Shown piece after piece: positions 28,828 to 36,830 of a DNA stretch of 64,000 bases. Origin of the DNA: Paucibacter sp. Y2R2-4 (lineage in GTDB: Bacteria > Pseudomonadota > Gammaproteobacteria > Burkholderiales > Burkholderiaceae_C). How positions within the stretch are numbered: the first letter of the stretch is position 1; every line of letters begins with the position of its first letter. Under the pieces are notes generated by a model that saw only the letters and a list, made by a program, of their open reading frames with translations, was not told the origin of the DNA and did not search any database. The stretch covers positions 1 through 64,000 of the forward strand of contig NZ_JAJIRO010000003.1 in the NCBI RefSeq assembly GCF_025717535.1. The letters are read 5' to 3'. The translations under genes and the position numbers were made by a program.

Positions 28828-29459
28828 CTTACGCCGTCAAGGAAATGTTCTACACCTTGCAAGGCGAGGGCGCACAGGCCGGCCGGGCCTCGGTGTTCTG
28901 CCGTTTTGCGGGTTGTAATTTGTGGAATGGCCGCGAGGAAGACCGGGCCAGCGCGGTCTGCAATTTCTGCGACACCGATTTCATCGGCACCGATGGTGAA
29001 GGCGGCGGAAAGTTTGCCGACGCTGAAGCACTGGCCTCAGCGATTGCCAGCAAATGGCCGCAAGGCCAGCCCGGCAAGCCCTATGTGGTGTGCACCGGCG
29101 GCGAGCCACTTTTGCAATTGGACAAGGCTTTGATCGACGCTTTGCATGCGCGAGGTTTTGAGATTGCGGTCGAGACCAATGGCACCCAGCCCGCGCCTGA
29201 AGGCCTGGACTGGATTTGCGTCAGCCCCAAGGCCGATGCCGAGATCGTGTTGACCCGTGGCCATGAATTGAAACTGGTGTTTCCTCAGCCCTTGGCGCGC
29301 CCGGAGCGCTTTGCTGCCATGGACTTCCAACATTTCTTCCTGCAGCCCATGGACAGTGTGTTGAAGACTCAGCACACCCGCGACGCCGTGGCCTACTGCA
29401 TGGCCCATCCGCAGTGGCGTTTGTCGGTGCAGATGCATAAGGTGATTGGGATCGCTTGA
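28824..29459 (+). CDS. queE: 7-carboxy-7-deazaguanine synthase
   Basis: 211-aa radical SAM enzyme converting the QueD product to 7-carboxy-7-deazaguanine. The N-terminal pattern YTLQGEGAQAGR and FCRFAGCNLW fits QueE. The cluster-binding cysteines are spread as C(NLWNGREEDRASAV)CNFC, the long-spaced form seen in many proteobacterial QueE proteins. CTGGEPLLQ and VETNGT follow. It is coupled to queD by an ATGA overlap. queC and queF are not in the window. Confidence 0.94.
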   Translation: MTYAVKEMFYTLQGEGAQAGRASVFCRFAGCNLWNGREEDRASAVCNFCDTDFIGTDGEGGGKFADAEALASAIASKWPQGQPGKPYVVCTGGEPLLQLDKALIDALHARGFEIAVETNGTQPAPEGLDWICVSPKADAEIVLTRGHELKLVFPQPLARPERFAAMDFQHFFLQPMDSVLKTQHTRDAVAYCMAHPQWRLSVQMHKVIGIA

Positions 29460-29788
29460 TTCGCGCTGAAGCTTGAGAGCCAGCATTCGATTGCTGATGG
29501 CTGCTCCTTAGCAGGCCGACTGGGCACTCTGCCCCGCTCCTGTCCCCCGCCCCAGGCTATGCCTGGGTCTCCTCCTTTACCTCGCGGTTCAGAGCGCCCA
29601 GCCGTCCTGCTCCGGCAGGATTGGTCGTTGGCCAAAAGCAAACGCCAAGGGCGTCGGGTGTACGGTGAAGCGAAGTAAAGGGGGAGGGTCTGGCGTAGCC
29701 AGAGCCGGAGGACATGAGCGGAATCGTGCACCCGATGGACTTGGCCAGAGAAGGGCGTTGGTCCTATGCGCTAGACAGATTCACCGAC
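29460..29788. other. Intergenic region with hairpin, no gene supported
   Basis: About 330 bp between queE and the OmpW terminator. No frame here looks like protein on either strand. The sequence includes a perfect 6-bp inverted repeat TCTGGC/GCCAGA at 29689-29703 inside a purine-rich stretch, and several GC-rich, translationally poor segments. It could be a decayed gene end or a member of an interspersed intergenic repeat family. No second copy is present in this window, so that idea is untested. Confidence 0.4.
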
Positions 29789-29817
29789 AAAAAAAGGGGA
29801 GCTTGAAGCTCCCCTTG
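29789..29817 (-). terminator. Rho-independent terminator of the OmpW gene
   Basis: Inverted repeat with arms AAGGGGAGCTT and AAGCTCCCCTT separated by one or two bases. Read on the minus strand it is followed by seven T residues. It lies about 32 bp past the OmpW stop codon, where a terminator for that transcript is expected. Confidence 0.88.
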
Positions 29818-29848
29818 CTGCTTCACAAGGAAGCTATGAATTTTTTGC

Positions 29849-30526
29849 TCAGAAGGTATAGCCAATACCAAACGACAAAGCCAAGGGGTTCAGTTCGGTT
29901 TCGATGGTTTGGCCGGTGGACAAAGTGCCGGTGGTCTTCAACAAGACCTTGGTGACCGAGCCGTTCAATGACCAGCGATCGCTGAACTTCACATCCAAGC
30001 CCAGTTGCACCGTTGGGCCATAAGCGTTCTTCATCGACATGGTGGTCGGATTGCTGGGACTGCCGCCTGTCAGACCCGAAAGCGCTGAAGTGGCCTTGGC
30101 GTTGGAGAACACCGCATAGGTCAGACCGGCGCCCACAAAGGGACGGAACATGCTGCTCGGAGCACCAAAACGGTACTGTGCCGTCACGGTGATGGGCAAG
30201 GCTTTGACGTCGGCCAACTTGCCGGTCCCCTCGATCGCGCCGGCCCCCATCACATCGTGTTTGAAGGGGATGCCGATGGGCACATCGATCGCGATGTTCT
30301 CGGTCAGCATGTAGAAGACACCGCCGGTGATTTGACTGGCGTCTTTGATATCGACCTTGGTGCCTACCAAACTTGGCGCACTCAGGTCACCGCTGCTAAC
30401 GGCTGGTTTGATCATGGTGGCGCCGAGTCGAACGGTGAGGCTGCCGACCGCTTGGGCTTGGGCGCTGCCGGCGGCCGACATGGCCATCAAGGCCATCGTG
30501 GCCAGACAGAAGAGATTGTTTTTCAT
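29849..30526 (-). CDS. OmpW family outer-membrane protein
   Basis: 225-aa small beta-barrel. A signal peptide ends at AQAQA (about residue 25). The mature part shows the OmpW pattern: SLTVRLGATMIKP at the first strand, NIAIDVPIGIPFKHD, QYRFGAPSSMFRPFVGAGLTYAVF, and the terminal strand LSFGIGYTF ending in Phe, the usual outer-membrane assembly signal. It probably passes small hydrophobic molecules. AGGAG lies about 10 bases before the start. It lies 30 bp downstream of the GDSL lipoprotein gene on the same strand, so the two are probably one operon ended by the terminator at 29789-29817. Confidence 0.93.
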   Translation of the reverse strand: MKNNLFCLATMALMAMSAAGSAQAQAVGSLTVRLGATMIKPAVSSGDLSAPSLVGTKVDIKDASQITGGVFYMLTENIAIDVPIGIPFKHDVMGAGAIEGTGKLADVKALPITVTAQYRFGAPSSMFRPFVGAGLTYAVFSNAKATSALSGLTGGSPSNPTTMSMKNAYGPTVQLGLDVKFSDRWSLNGSVTKVLLKTTGTLSTGQTIETELNPLALSFGIGYTF

Positions 30527-30556
30527 GGTGCGATTGCTCCTGTGCTTTGCCGCGCT

Positions 30557-31702
30557 TTACAGCCAGCCCTTGAGGGTCAAGCTCTTGGAGATCAGCTGGC
30601 TGAGCAGCTGATGACCATAGGGCGTCGGGTGGAAACCGTCGGAGAAGGCATATGTCTTCCACCAGTCGGCACCCGTCACGCCACTGGGCGGCGCCGCGTT
30701 CAAGGCCGTGGCCGAACACGTCGCAAAGGTATAGGTCGGCAGACCATCGGCACCCATGCCGGTGATGGGGCAAGCCGGTGTCTTCACATTGGTCAGGCCG
30801 AACTGAGCCGGCATGGAGACCTGGTCATTGAAGGCGGTGTAGAAGTCGGCAATCGCGACCCGGCTTTCACCGGCAAACTTGCTGTCCAGCTGCTTGTTGA
30901 AGCCCTCCATCCACGAGCGGAACAAGGCCTCTGACTGCGCACGCGCGGTGGCACCGGCTGTACCGCCACCCGAGGCTGCGGCAATGCCGTCCAAGACCAT
31001 CTGGAAGCGCGGTGTGTTGGTGATGCTGGGCATGTTCAGAATCACCACGCGTTGAGCAGACTTGTCCAGAACATTCGTCTTGATGCTGGCTTGGAAAGTG
31101 TCTGCCAGGGCCTGCATATAGGTCACGCCGCCGGCGGCAATGGTGCTGGCGCCACCGGCCATGATGGCGCCGACCTGGGTAGGCGTCAGCAAAGTGCCGA
31201 GCAGCTTCATGTAGGAAGCGCCGCTGTCTTTGGGGATGGCGAGATAGGCGCCGACCAAGTCGGCTGCATCATTGCCGCCACCGTCGATCACCACCAAGTC
31301 GGTGGCGTTGTAGGCACCCAGCGCAGCCGCTGTCGCCAATTGCACCGGCACGCGGCGCGGATCAGCGGCTACCAGCGTGGCGGAGTTGATCACGCCGCCG
31401 CCAATGGCGAAATTGGTGCACCCTGCTTTTGAATTGGGGGCAAAAGTCGTTCCGGTGAAAGCGTAGAAGTTGCACAGGGTCTTGCCGTACGCGGCGGCAA
31501 TGCGCTCCGGGTAGATCTGGGTGTCCGCGCTCTGCACGGTGAACTTGAGCCCAAAGGTGCCCGAGTCAGCCAAGCTGTCACCGAACACCTTGACGGTGCT
31601 GACCTCAATTGGGGGCGTAGTGTCCGCGGTACTGCCGCCGCCACAGGCGGCAACAAGCAAGCTGCTTGCGAGCGCCGCGATCGTGAACTTCAAATGTTTC
31701 AT
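30557..31702 (-). CDS. GDSL/SGNH hydrolase lipoprotein
   Basis: 381-aa exported esterase-like protein. The start MKHLKF is chosen because AGGAGA lies eight bases upstream; a further ATG adds nine residues. A lipobox (LLVAAC) precedes GGGS, so it should be lipid-anchored. Block I is VFGDSLADSG with the nucleophile Ser. Block III-like DLVVIDGGGNDAADL gives the oxyanion Asn. Block V is DGFHPTPYGH with the catalytic Asp and His. The substrate ester is unknown. Its neighbour OmpW downstream may supply passage for the products. Confidence 0.9.
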   Translation of the reverse strand: MKHLKFTIAALASSLLVAACGGGSTADTTPPIEVSTVKVFGDSLADSGTFGLKFTVQSADTQIYPERIAAAYGKTLCNFYAFTGTTFAPNSKAGCTNFAIGGGVINSATLVAADPRRVPVQLATAAALGAYNATDLVVIDGGGNDAADLVGAYLAIPKDSGASYMKLLGTLLTPTQVGAIMAGGASTIAAGGVTYMQALADTFQASIKTNVLDKSAQRVVILNMPSITNTPRFQMVLDGIAAASGGGTAGATARAQSEALFRSWMEGFNKQLDSKFAGESRVAIADFYTAFNDQVSMPAQFGLTNVKTPACPITGMGADGLPTYTFATCSATALNAAPPSGVTGADWWKTYAFSDGFHPTPYGHQLLSQLISKSLTLKGWL

Positions 31703-32145
31703 GGGGTGTCTCCTGCTATTGGCCTTCATTGAGGCTCTGACTTTGACCGACCATGCAATCTAGCCACGCTTGTCGGCCCCCGGCATGGTGGTTTGCCCGA
31801 GATGACGTGATTTGCCATGATTTTTTGTGACGCTTTGACGACAAGAAAGTGCGTTTCTGTCACCCAGGCGACAAGTTTTTTAAGTGGTGTTGAAGCGGCC
31901 TTTGAGACACAAGTTCCGCCCCCGCTCAAAAGAGCCGATCACGCTATCTTTTTTCTAGGCCCAGGACTCTAATCACCTGCGTTTCGTCGGGACCAGACGA
32001 CAAGCTCAAGGCTTTCACCGGTGAGGCCCTCGTCTTCTGTTTGCACAATCGATCGCTCTTGTTCAGCGCCTTTTTTGGTGCTTGAACCCCCAGCTCCGGC
32101 AATAGATCAGAGCACCAACGATTTTGAGAAAAAGGAGACACCCTC
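31703..32145. promoter_or_regulatory. Divergent promoter region between the GDSL and PhoD genes
   Basis: 443 bp with no gene. It must hold the promoters of both neighbours. Three direct copies of CGACAAG occur at 31840-31846, 31870-31876 and 31998-32004; the first two are 30 bp apart, about three helical turns. AAGGAG precedes the PhoD start. A weak Pho-box-like match on the minus strand at 31828-31845 is discussed under findings and not relied on here. Confidence 0.5.
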
Positions 32146-34470
32146 ATGGACAGACGTAGCTTTTTGCGCAAATCGGTCATTCAGACCGGCGCCTTGATTA
32201 CCGCCTCATCCGCACTGACCGGCCTCAGTGGTTGCATGAGCAATGACAACGGCTCAGGCATTGAGCCCCTGCCTCCCACCTTCCCCGGCAGCAGCACCGC
32301 CTTGCCCGACACGCCTCCCGCCAGCGGTGTCTTCAAGTTCCCGCAAAGCGTGGCCTCCGGTGACCCCAAGAGCGACGGCGCCCTGTTGTGGGCGCGTGTG
32401 GTGCCGAACTCGGCCGACGATGTCGTCACGGCCGCAGCCGACGCGAACTTCCAGGTGAAACTGCGCATCAGCAGCGCCGACAACGCCGCCCTGCTGGGCA
32501 GCAACACCGCACTGGGCGGCAATATCGACAGCGAGGTCGATGTGCCGGTCTACGCTTTCTATGACAACACGGTGCGCCACAAGATCAGCGGCCTCAAGCC
32601 TGCGACGGTCTACTACTACCAGTTCACAGCTGGCGACAGCCGTTCCAAGGTCGGCCGCTTCAAGACCGCACCGGCGGTGGATGCCGACATCGACAAGCTG
32701 AAGTTCGCCTTCATGACCTGCCAGGACTGGAGCGTCAACCACTGGGCCGGCATGAGCAGCCTGGCCAGGGAAGACCTGGACTTCATCGTCCACTTGGGCG
32801 ACTACATCTACGAAGCCGTCGGTGCCAGCTATCAGGCCGGCGCGGTGGAAGCCGCCCACGGCGCCTTGGTGCTGCCGAATGGCGTGGCCCTGCCCAGCGG
32901 CGGCAAGTACGCCAACACCTTGGTGGACTACCGCTACCTCTACAAGCGCTATCGCAGCGACCCGCGCCTGCAAGCCTTGCATGAGCGCTTTGCCTTCGTC
33001 GCCATCTGGGACGACCATGAGTTCTCGGACGACTGCTGGCAAGACCGCGAAACCTATGACAACGGCAGCTACAACGCTGCGACCGGTGGTGACAATGTGG
33101 CCCAGCCCAGCCGTCGCCGCTCCGCCAGCCAAGCCTGGTTTGAGTTCATGCCAGCCGAGGTGTCCTTCACCTTGGACGCCGCCTCGGGCATCAACAATAT
33201 TCGCATCTACCGTGACCTGAAGTTCGGGAAGCTGATGCATCTGGTGATGACCGACGAACGCCTCTACCGCGCCGACCACCTGATCCCCGAAGCTGCGCCG
33301 AACCCCTCCACCGGCCAGCCACTGGGCGAGATTGGTGCCCGCTATATGGTGCCCGAGGCCAGCTTGGCCGCCGTCGAAAAACAGAAGATCGATGTGGCGG
33401 CCTCCTTCGGTCTGGCCGACAAGCTCACCATGGTCAGCATGTTGGGTACCAGCCAGCGCGCTTGGTGGAAGGACACCATGAAGGCTTCGACCGCCTTGTG
33501 GAAGATCTGGGGCAATGAAACCTCACTGCTGAAGATGAGCGTGAACGGTGCCGCACTGCCCACCGCGCCTGCCGATCTGAAAACACGCTTCATCTTGAAC
33601 GCCGACCAATGGGACGGCTACAACGGTGAGCGCAAAGACCTGATGGCGCACCTGAGCAGCAACAAGATCAGCAATGTGGTGGCCATCACCGGCGACTTGC
33701 ATGCCTTCTTTGCCGGCGAGGTGATGGACGACTACGCCGCCGCCACACCCACGCCGGTGATGGTGGACCTGGTCACCTCCGGTATCTCCAGCAACTCCTT
33801 CTTCAGCTACTTTGTTGGCGCCTCGGCCAACCCCGCATTTGCGCCGGTAAAGCCTTTGGTGGTGATCAATGAAGTGGCAGCCGAAGGCATTGCCATCCAG
33901 ATGCTGTCGGCGGCCGTCGCCATGGCTGCGGGTGTCACCGATCTGAGCAATACGGCGGCGGTGCAAGCGGCAGTGATGGGCGCCATCGGTGCCGGCAAGA
34001 TTCCGGCTGCTGCGGTCAGCGCGACCCCTGGCCTGAGCACGGCGCCGATCAACACCTTTGACGAGACGCTGATGGGCAATATGGGCAACACCATTGCGGC
34101 CACCAACGCTGCTCTGGCAGGCGCCAGCAAGTCGGTGCCGGCCATGACGCTGTACGGCCTGATCGCCCAAAACCTGGCCACGGCCTTGGGCATTCCGGTC
34201 GCCTTTGTGCCGGCCGCCGAGGTGGTCAAGCGCATGAACCCCTTCGCCAACCCGACGACCGGTGTGCCGCCGGCCATCAACAACCCCTGGATTCGCCATG
34301 CCGACTCCAACGCCCAGGGCTATGCGGTGGTCAGCCTGAGCAAGACCGAATTGGTTTGCGACTTCAACAAGATTGCACCGCTGAGCGCTGGCGTGGCGCC
34401 GACGACTCCAATCGCTTCGGTCAAACGGGTGCGCGTGCCTGTGGGCAAGGCCCAGGTCACCCTGGGCTAA
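32146..34470 (+). CDS. PhoD-like alkaline phosphatase, Tat-exported lipoprotein
   Basis: 774-aa phosphodiesterase/phosphomonoesterase of the PhoD family. The N-terminus has the twin-arginine motif DRRSFLRK and a lipobox-like LSGC, so it is probably Tat-exported and possibly lipidated. Metal-site motifs appear in order: FMTCQDW, HLGDYIYE, WDDHEFSDD and, later, ITGDLHAFFAG. Usual PhoD proteins are about 520-600 aa. The extra length is an Ala-rich insertion of about 130 residues (roughly residues 575-705) after the last metal motif. A strong AAGGAG precedes the start. A terminator follows at 34538. Confidence 0.92.
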   Translation: MDRRSFLRKSVIQTGALITASSALTGLSGCMSNDNGSGIEPLPPTFPGSSTALPDTPPASGVFKFPQSVASGDPKSDGALLWARVVPNSADDVVTAAADANFQVKLRISSADNAALLGSNTALGGNIDSEVDVPVYAFYDNTVRHKISGLKPATVYYYQFTAGDSRSKVGRFKTAPAVDADIDKLKFAFMTCQDWSVNHWAGMSSLAREDLDFIVHLGDYIYEAVGASYQAGAVEAAHGALVLPNGVALPSGGKYANTLVDYRYLYKRYRSDPRLQALHERFAFVAIWDDHEFSDDCWQDRETYDNGSYNAATGGDNVAQPSRRRSASQAWFEFMPAEVSFTLDAASGINNIRIYRDLKFGKLMHLVMTDERLYRADHLIPEAAPNPSTGQPLGEIGARYMVPEASLAAVEKQKIDVAASFGLADKLTMVSMLGTSQRAWWKDTMKASTALWKIWGNETSLLKMSVNGAALPTAPADLKTRFILNADQWDGYNGERKDLMAHLSSNKISNVVAITGDLHAFFAGEVMDDYAAATPTPVMVDLVTSGISSNSFFSYFVGASANPAFAPVKPLVVINEVAAEGIAIQMLSAAVAMAAGVTDLSNTAAVQAAVMGAIGAGKIPAAAVSATPGLSTAPINTFDETLMGNMGNTIAATNAALAGASKSVPAMTLYGLIAQNLATALGIPVAFVPAAEVVKRMNPFANPTTGVPPAINNPWIRHADSNAQGYAVVSLSKTELVCDFNKIAPLSAGVAPTTPIASVKRVRVPVGKAQVTLG

Positions 34471-34537
34471 TCTAGGGTCAATCAAGCCAGCAGGGCGCTT
34501 TAGGAGGCCTTGCCAGGGCTGCAAACGGTATGAGTGA

Positions 34538-34566
34538 GAGGGGAGCCAGTGGCTCCCCTTTTTTTC
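34538..34566 (+). terminator. Rho-independent terminator of the PhoD gene
   Basis: Arms AGGGGAGCC and GGCTCCCCT around an AGT loop, followed directly by a run of seven or more T residues on the plus strand. It is about 70 bp beyond the PhoD stop codon. Confidence 0.9.
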
Positions 34567-34638
34567 GTCTGGACGAGGCGCAAAGAACCATGAAATTCAG
34601 CGTCTGCACAGGCTCCGTGCGCTGTCAAGGAACAAGGC

Positions 34639-34855
34639 TGTGGATAAAAAAAGTACAAGAAGGGGTTTATCCACAGGCCCAAGCGCAAATCCGGACTTGT
34701 TATCGCTTCAGCACTTTGCAAACCCGGGTTCCGCCCACATGGTTTTCTAAGACTCAAGTGATTGAGCTAAAAAGGAAAAAACGGCTTATCCACAGGAAAG
34801 GGTCGCCTCTACTAAGACTACCAATTTAAAAAATTACATTGCTATGAATAAGAAG
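34639..34855. other. Origin-like element 2: three perfect DnaA boxes with AT-rich stretch
   Basis: Three exact TTATCCACA boxes in 156 bp: 34639-34647 (minus orientation), 34667-34675 (plus) and 34786-34794 (plus). After the last box come a GC-rich spacer (34795-34808), CTA-type trinucleotides (34809-34820) and an AT-rich stretch (34823-34855). This is the layout of a basal replication origin: DnaA boxes, GC cluster, DnaA-trios, then the unwinding element. It sits in the gap of about 360 bp between the PhoD terminator and the MazG-like gene, in a window that also carries parA, parB, rsmG, mnmG and parS. I consider it the better of the two origin candidates. Confidence 0.72.
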
Positions 34856-34924
34856 TCGGAGCACTTTTTTTGAAACTGCACACTGGGGCCCGCAGGCGCT
34901 TTGGACATGCCACACTTGCGACCC

Positions 34925-35251
34925 ATGGACATAGCAACTTTGCAAAAGCGGCTGCGTGAGTTCGCCGCTGAGCGCAACTGGCAGCCTTATCAAACGCCCA
35001 AGAACCTGGCTATGGCCATGGTGGTGGAAGCTGCTGAACTGGTGGAAATCTTTCAATGGCTGACACCTGAAGAATCGCAGCAACTTCAAAGCGACCCGGC
35101 CAAACACCAGCATTTGGGCGAAGAGATCGCCGACGTGATGCTTTACCTTTTGCAGATTGCTGACCACAGCGGAATCGACCTGGAAGCTGCCTTAGAGCGA
35201 AAGCTGGCCTTGAACGCTGTCAAACACCCGGCTCCAACAGCGGCGCAATGA
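34925..35251 (+). CDS. MazG-like nucleotide pyrophosphohydrolase
   Basis: 108-aa all-helical house-cleaning NTPase that probably removes non-canonical or excess dNTPs (dCTPase/RS21-C6 branch). The start MDIATLQKRL is preferred; a TTG 24 bases upstream is unlikely. Metal-binding residues follow the family pattern: EAAELVEIFQW, then EEIADVMLYLLQIAD. Length is normal for the single-domain group. It overlaps the next exonuclease gene by 4 bp (ATGA), suggesting a shared role in nucleotide or nucleic acid quality control. It is the first gene right of origin-like element 2. Confidence 0.92.
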   Translation: MDIATLQKRLREFAAERNWQPYQTPKNLAMAMVVEAAELVEIFQWLTPEESQQLQSDPAKHQHLGEEIADVMLYLLQIADHSGIDLEAALERKLALNAVKHPAPTAAQ

Positions 35252-35922
35252 GCAGCAAACAAACCATTGCGGTGATCGACTTTGAAACTTCGGGCTTAGG
35301 ACCCACAGCAGGAGGTCGAGCCACCGAGATTGCCGCTGTGCTGGTGCGCGATGGGCAAATCGTTGATTCATTTCAAAGCCTGATGAAAACCGGTGTGTGG
35401 GTGCCACCCTTCATTCAAGCGCTGACCGGCATCAGCAATGAAATGCTGGCCACGGCGCCGCCGGCCAGTCAGGTGATGCGTGAATTGGCGAGCTTTACCC
35501 GTGGCCTGCCGCTGGTGGCACACAACGCTTCGTTTGATCGAGGCTTTTGGCAAGCCGAATTGAGTCTTGCCGCTTGTGAACCAGACCCTGCACATGAGTT
35601 CGCTTGCACTGTTCTGTTGTCGCGGCGGCTCTACCCGGAAGCCCCCAATTGCAAGCTCGGCAGCCTGGCGCAGTTTCATGCCCTGCCGGATATGGGCCGG
35701 GCTCACCGCGCCTTGGCCGACGCCAGCACCACCGCGCATTTGCTGCTTCGGATTCAAGACGATGTCTCACGTCGCTTTGAAAATGAGTTGCAGGGCATGG
35801 CGGTCAGTCATGGCTTGTTGAACAGGCTTCAGCGCAGCAGCAAGACCGCCTTGAAGCGTTGCATTCAAGACTTCCGCTTGGCCCAAGAAAGGCAAGAAGA
35901 AGGTCAAGAAGCTGTCGCTTGA
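35248..35922 (+). CDS. DnaQ-like DEDDh 3'-5' exonuclease
   Basis: 224-aa exonuclease-fold protein. Exo I is VIDFETSG with Asp11 and Glu13, Exo II is HNASFDRGF, and Exo III has GRAHRALADA with the His and Asp of the DEDDh type. A C-terminal extension of about 45 residues has no recognised domain. It is not the usual DNA polymerase III epsilon in size or context and may act on RNA or damaged DNA. Its start overlaps the end of the MazG-like gene. Confidence 0.92.
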   Translation: MSSKQTIAVIDFETSGLGPTAGGRATEIAAVLVRDGQIVDSFQSLMKTGVWVPPFIQALTGISNEMLATAPPASQVMRELASFTRGLPLVAHNASFDRGFWQAELSLAACEPDPAHEFACTVLLSRRLYPEAPNCKLGSLAQFHALPDMGRAHRALADASTTAHLLLRIQDDVSRRFENELQGMAVSHGLLNRLQRSSKTALKRCIQDFRLAQERQEEGQEAVA

Positions 35923-36069
35923 AGCAGCCCAGTGCTCGGGCTGAGCCAGATTCGTGCGATGGACGCCCGATCCGGTTGAGCAAAATATCGCCCTGTCAAG
36001 CGCTGATGCAGGCCGCTTTGACGCGCAAAATACCGCCCTTCCGTTCGTGTCCCCATAGAGTTTCTTTGT

Positions 36070-36588
36070 ATGTCGAGTATTCAGGTTCGCCCCGCCACAC
36101 TGCGTGATGCCAAAGTCATTGCAGAAATTCATGTCGCGGCTTGGCAAGACGCCTACAAGGGTTTGTTGCCCGACTCCGCGCTGGATGCGCTGTCGGTTCA
36201 AAAGCGCCAGGCTTTCTGGCGTGAAGCCATCGATTTGTGTGAGCCCCAGGTTGTGGTGGCTCATCTCGACAATGAAGTGATGGGTTTTGTCGGCTTCGAC
36301 CGGTCGCGCGACAAGGGTACGCCGTCCAGCACCGGCGAGATTTGGGCCATGTACGCCAACCCGATTCATTGGGACAAGGGCGTGGGTCTGGCGCTGTGGG
36401 ATGCTGCCCGCGACGGCCTGCAAGAAGAAGGCTGCACCAAGGTCACTTTGTGGACCTATCTGCGCAATGAACGCGCGCTGCGTTTCTTCGAGTTGGCCGG
36501 CTTCAAGCGCGAACTGGGCAGCGCCAAGACCACCGAAGTGGCCGGCACCCGTTTGGAAGAACTGCGTCTGCATCGCTCCTTGGTCTGA
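36070..36588 (+). CDS. GNAT family N-acetyltransferase
   Basis: 172-aa acetyltransferase. It opens IQVRPATLRDAKVIAEIHVAAWQDAYKGLLPD, the phosphinothricin/RimI-like opening. The acetyl-CoA site is IWAMYANPIHWDKGVGLALWDAA, with KGVGLAL in place of RGxGxG/A. The typical RALRFFELAGFK follows. The substrate is unknown. It is transcribed alone and ends in a strong terminator about 45 bp downstream. Confidence 0.92.
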   Translation: MSSIQVRPATLRDAKVIAEIHVAAWQDAYKGLLPDSALDALSVQKRQAFWREAIDLCEPQVVVAHLDNEVMGFVGFDRSRDKGTPSSTGEIWAMYANPIHWDKGVGLALWDAARDGLQEEGCTKVTLWTYLRNERALRFFELAGFKRELGSAKTTEVAGTRLEELRLHRSLV

Positions 36589-36633
36589 TCCTTCAGACCC
36601 ACGAATTTGGCCGAGAAAAACGGCCGCTAAAGA

Positions 36634-36666
36634 AACCGTGAGCCCTTGGGCTTCACGGTTTTTTTT
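36634..36666 (+). terminator. Rho-independent terminator after the GNAT gene
   Basis: Arms AACCGTGAGCCC and GGGCTTCACGGTT with a TTG loop, followed by a run of eight T residues on the plus strand. It isolates the acetyltransferase from the AbrB-PIN pair that follows. Confidence 0.92.
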
Positions 36667-36786
36667 CGTCCAGAATGGACCATAAAGGTGAGTAAAAAAT
36701 TCAGACGAGGCAAGACCTGACCCCCTTGTTTGGCTCGCCTTTTCTTGTTGTGATCGCCTTCAGCGTTTGTCCCTTTTTCTTTCCTC

Positions 36787-36830
36787 ATTACTTTCGCCAA
36801 AGGCAGCTTGCATTAACGCGCTAAAGTAAT
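36787..36830. promoter_or_regulatory. Inverted repeat over the AbrB start, candidate autoregulatory operator
   Basis: Perfect arms ATTACTTT (36787-36794) and AAAGTAAT (36823-36830) with 28 bp between them. The right arm runs into the ATG of the AbrB-like gene (36829). Antitoxins of the AbrB fold often bind palindromes at their own promoter, so this is a plausible operator. There is no good ribosome binding site between the arms. Confidence 0.5.

Noticed and set aside
29393-29731. 112-codon minus-strand frame beside queE
   Set aside because: It overlaps the queE end, has no family resemblance and a skewed composition.
31828-31845. Pho box upstream of the GDSL or PhoD gene
   Set aside because: The match is about 12 of 18 by eye and on the strand away from PhoD; too weak to annotate as a site.
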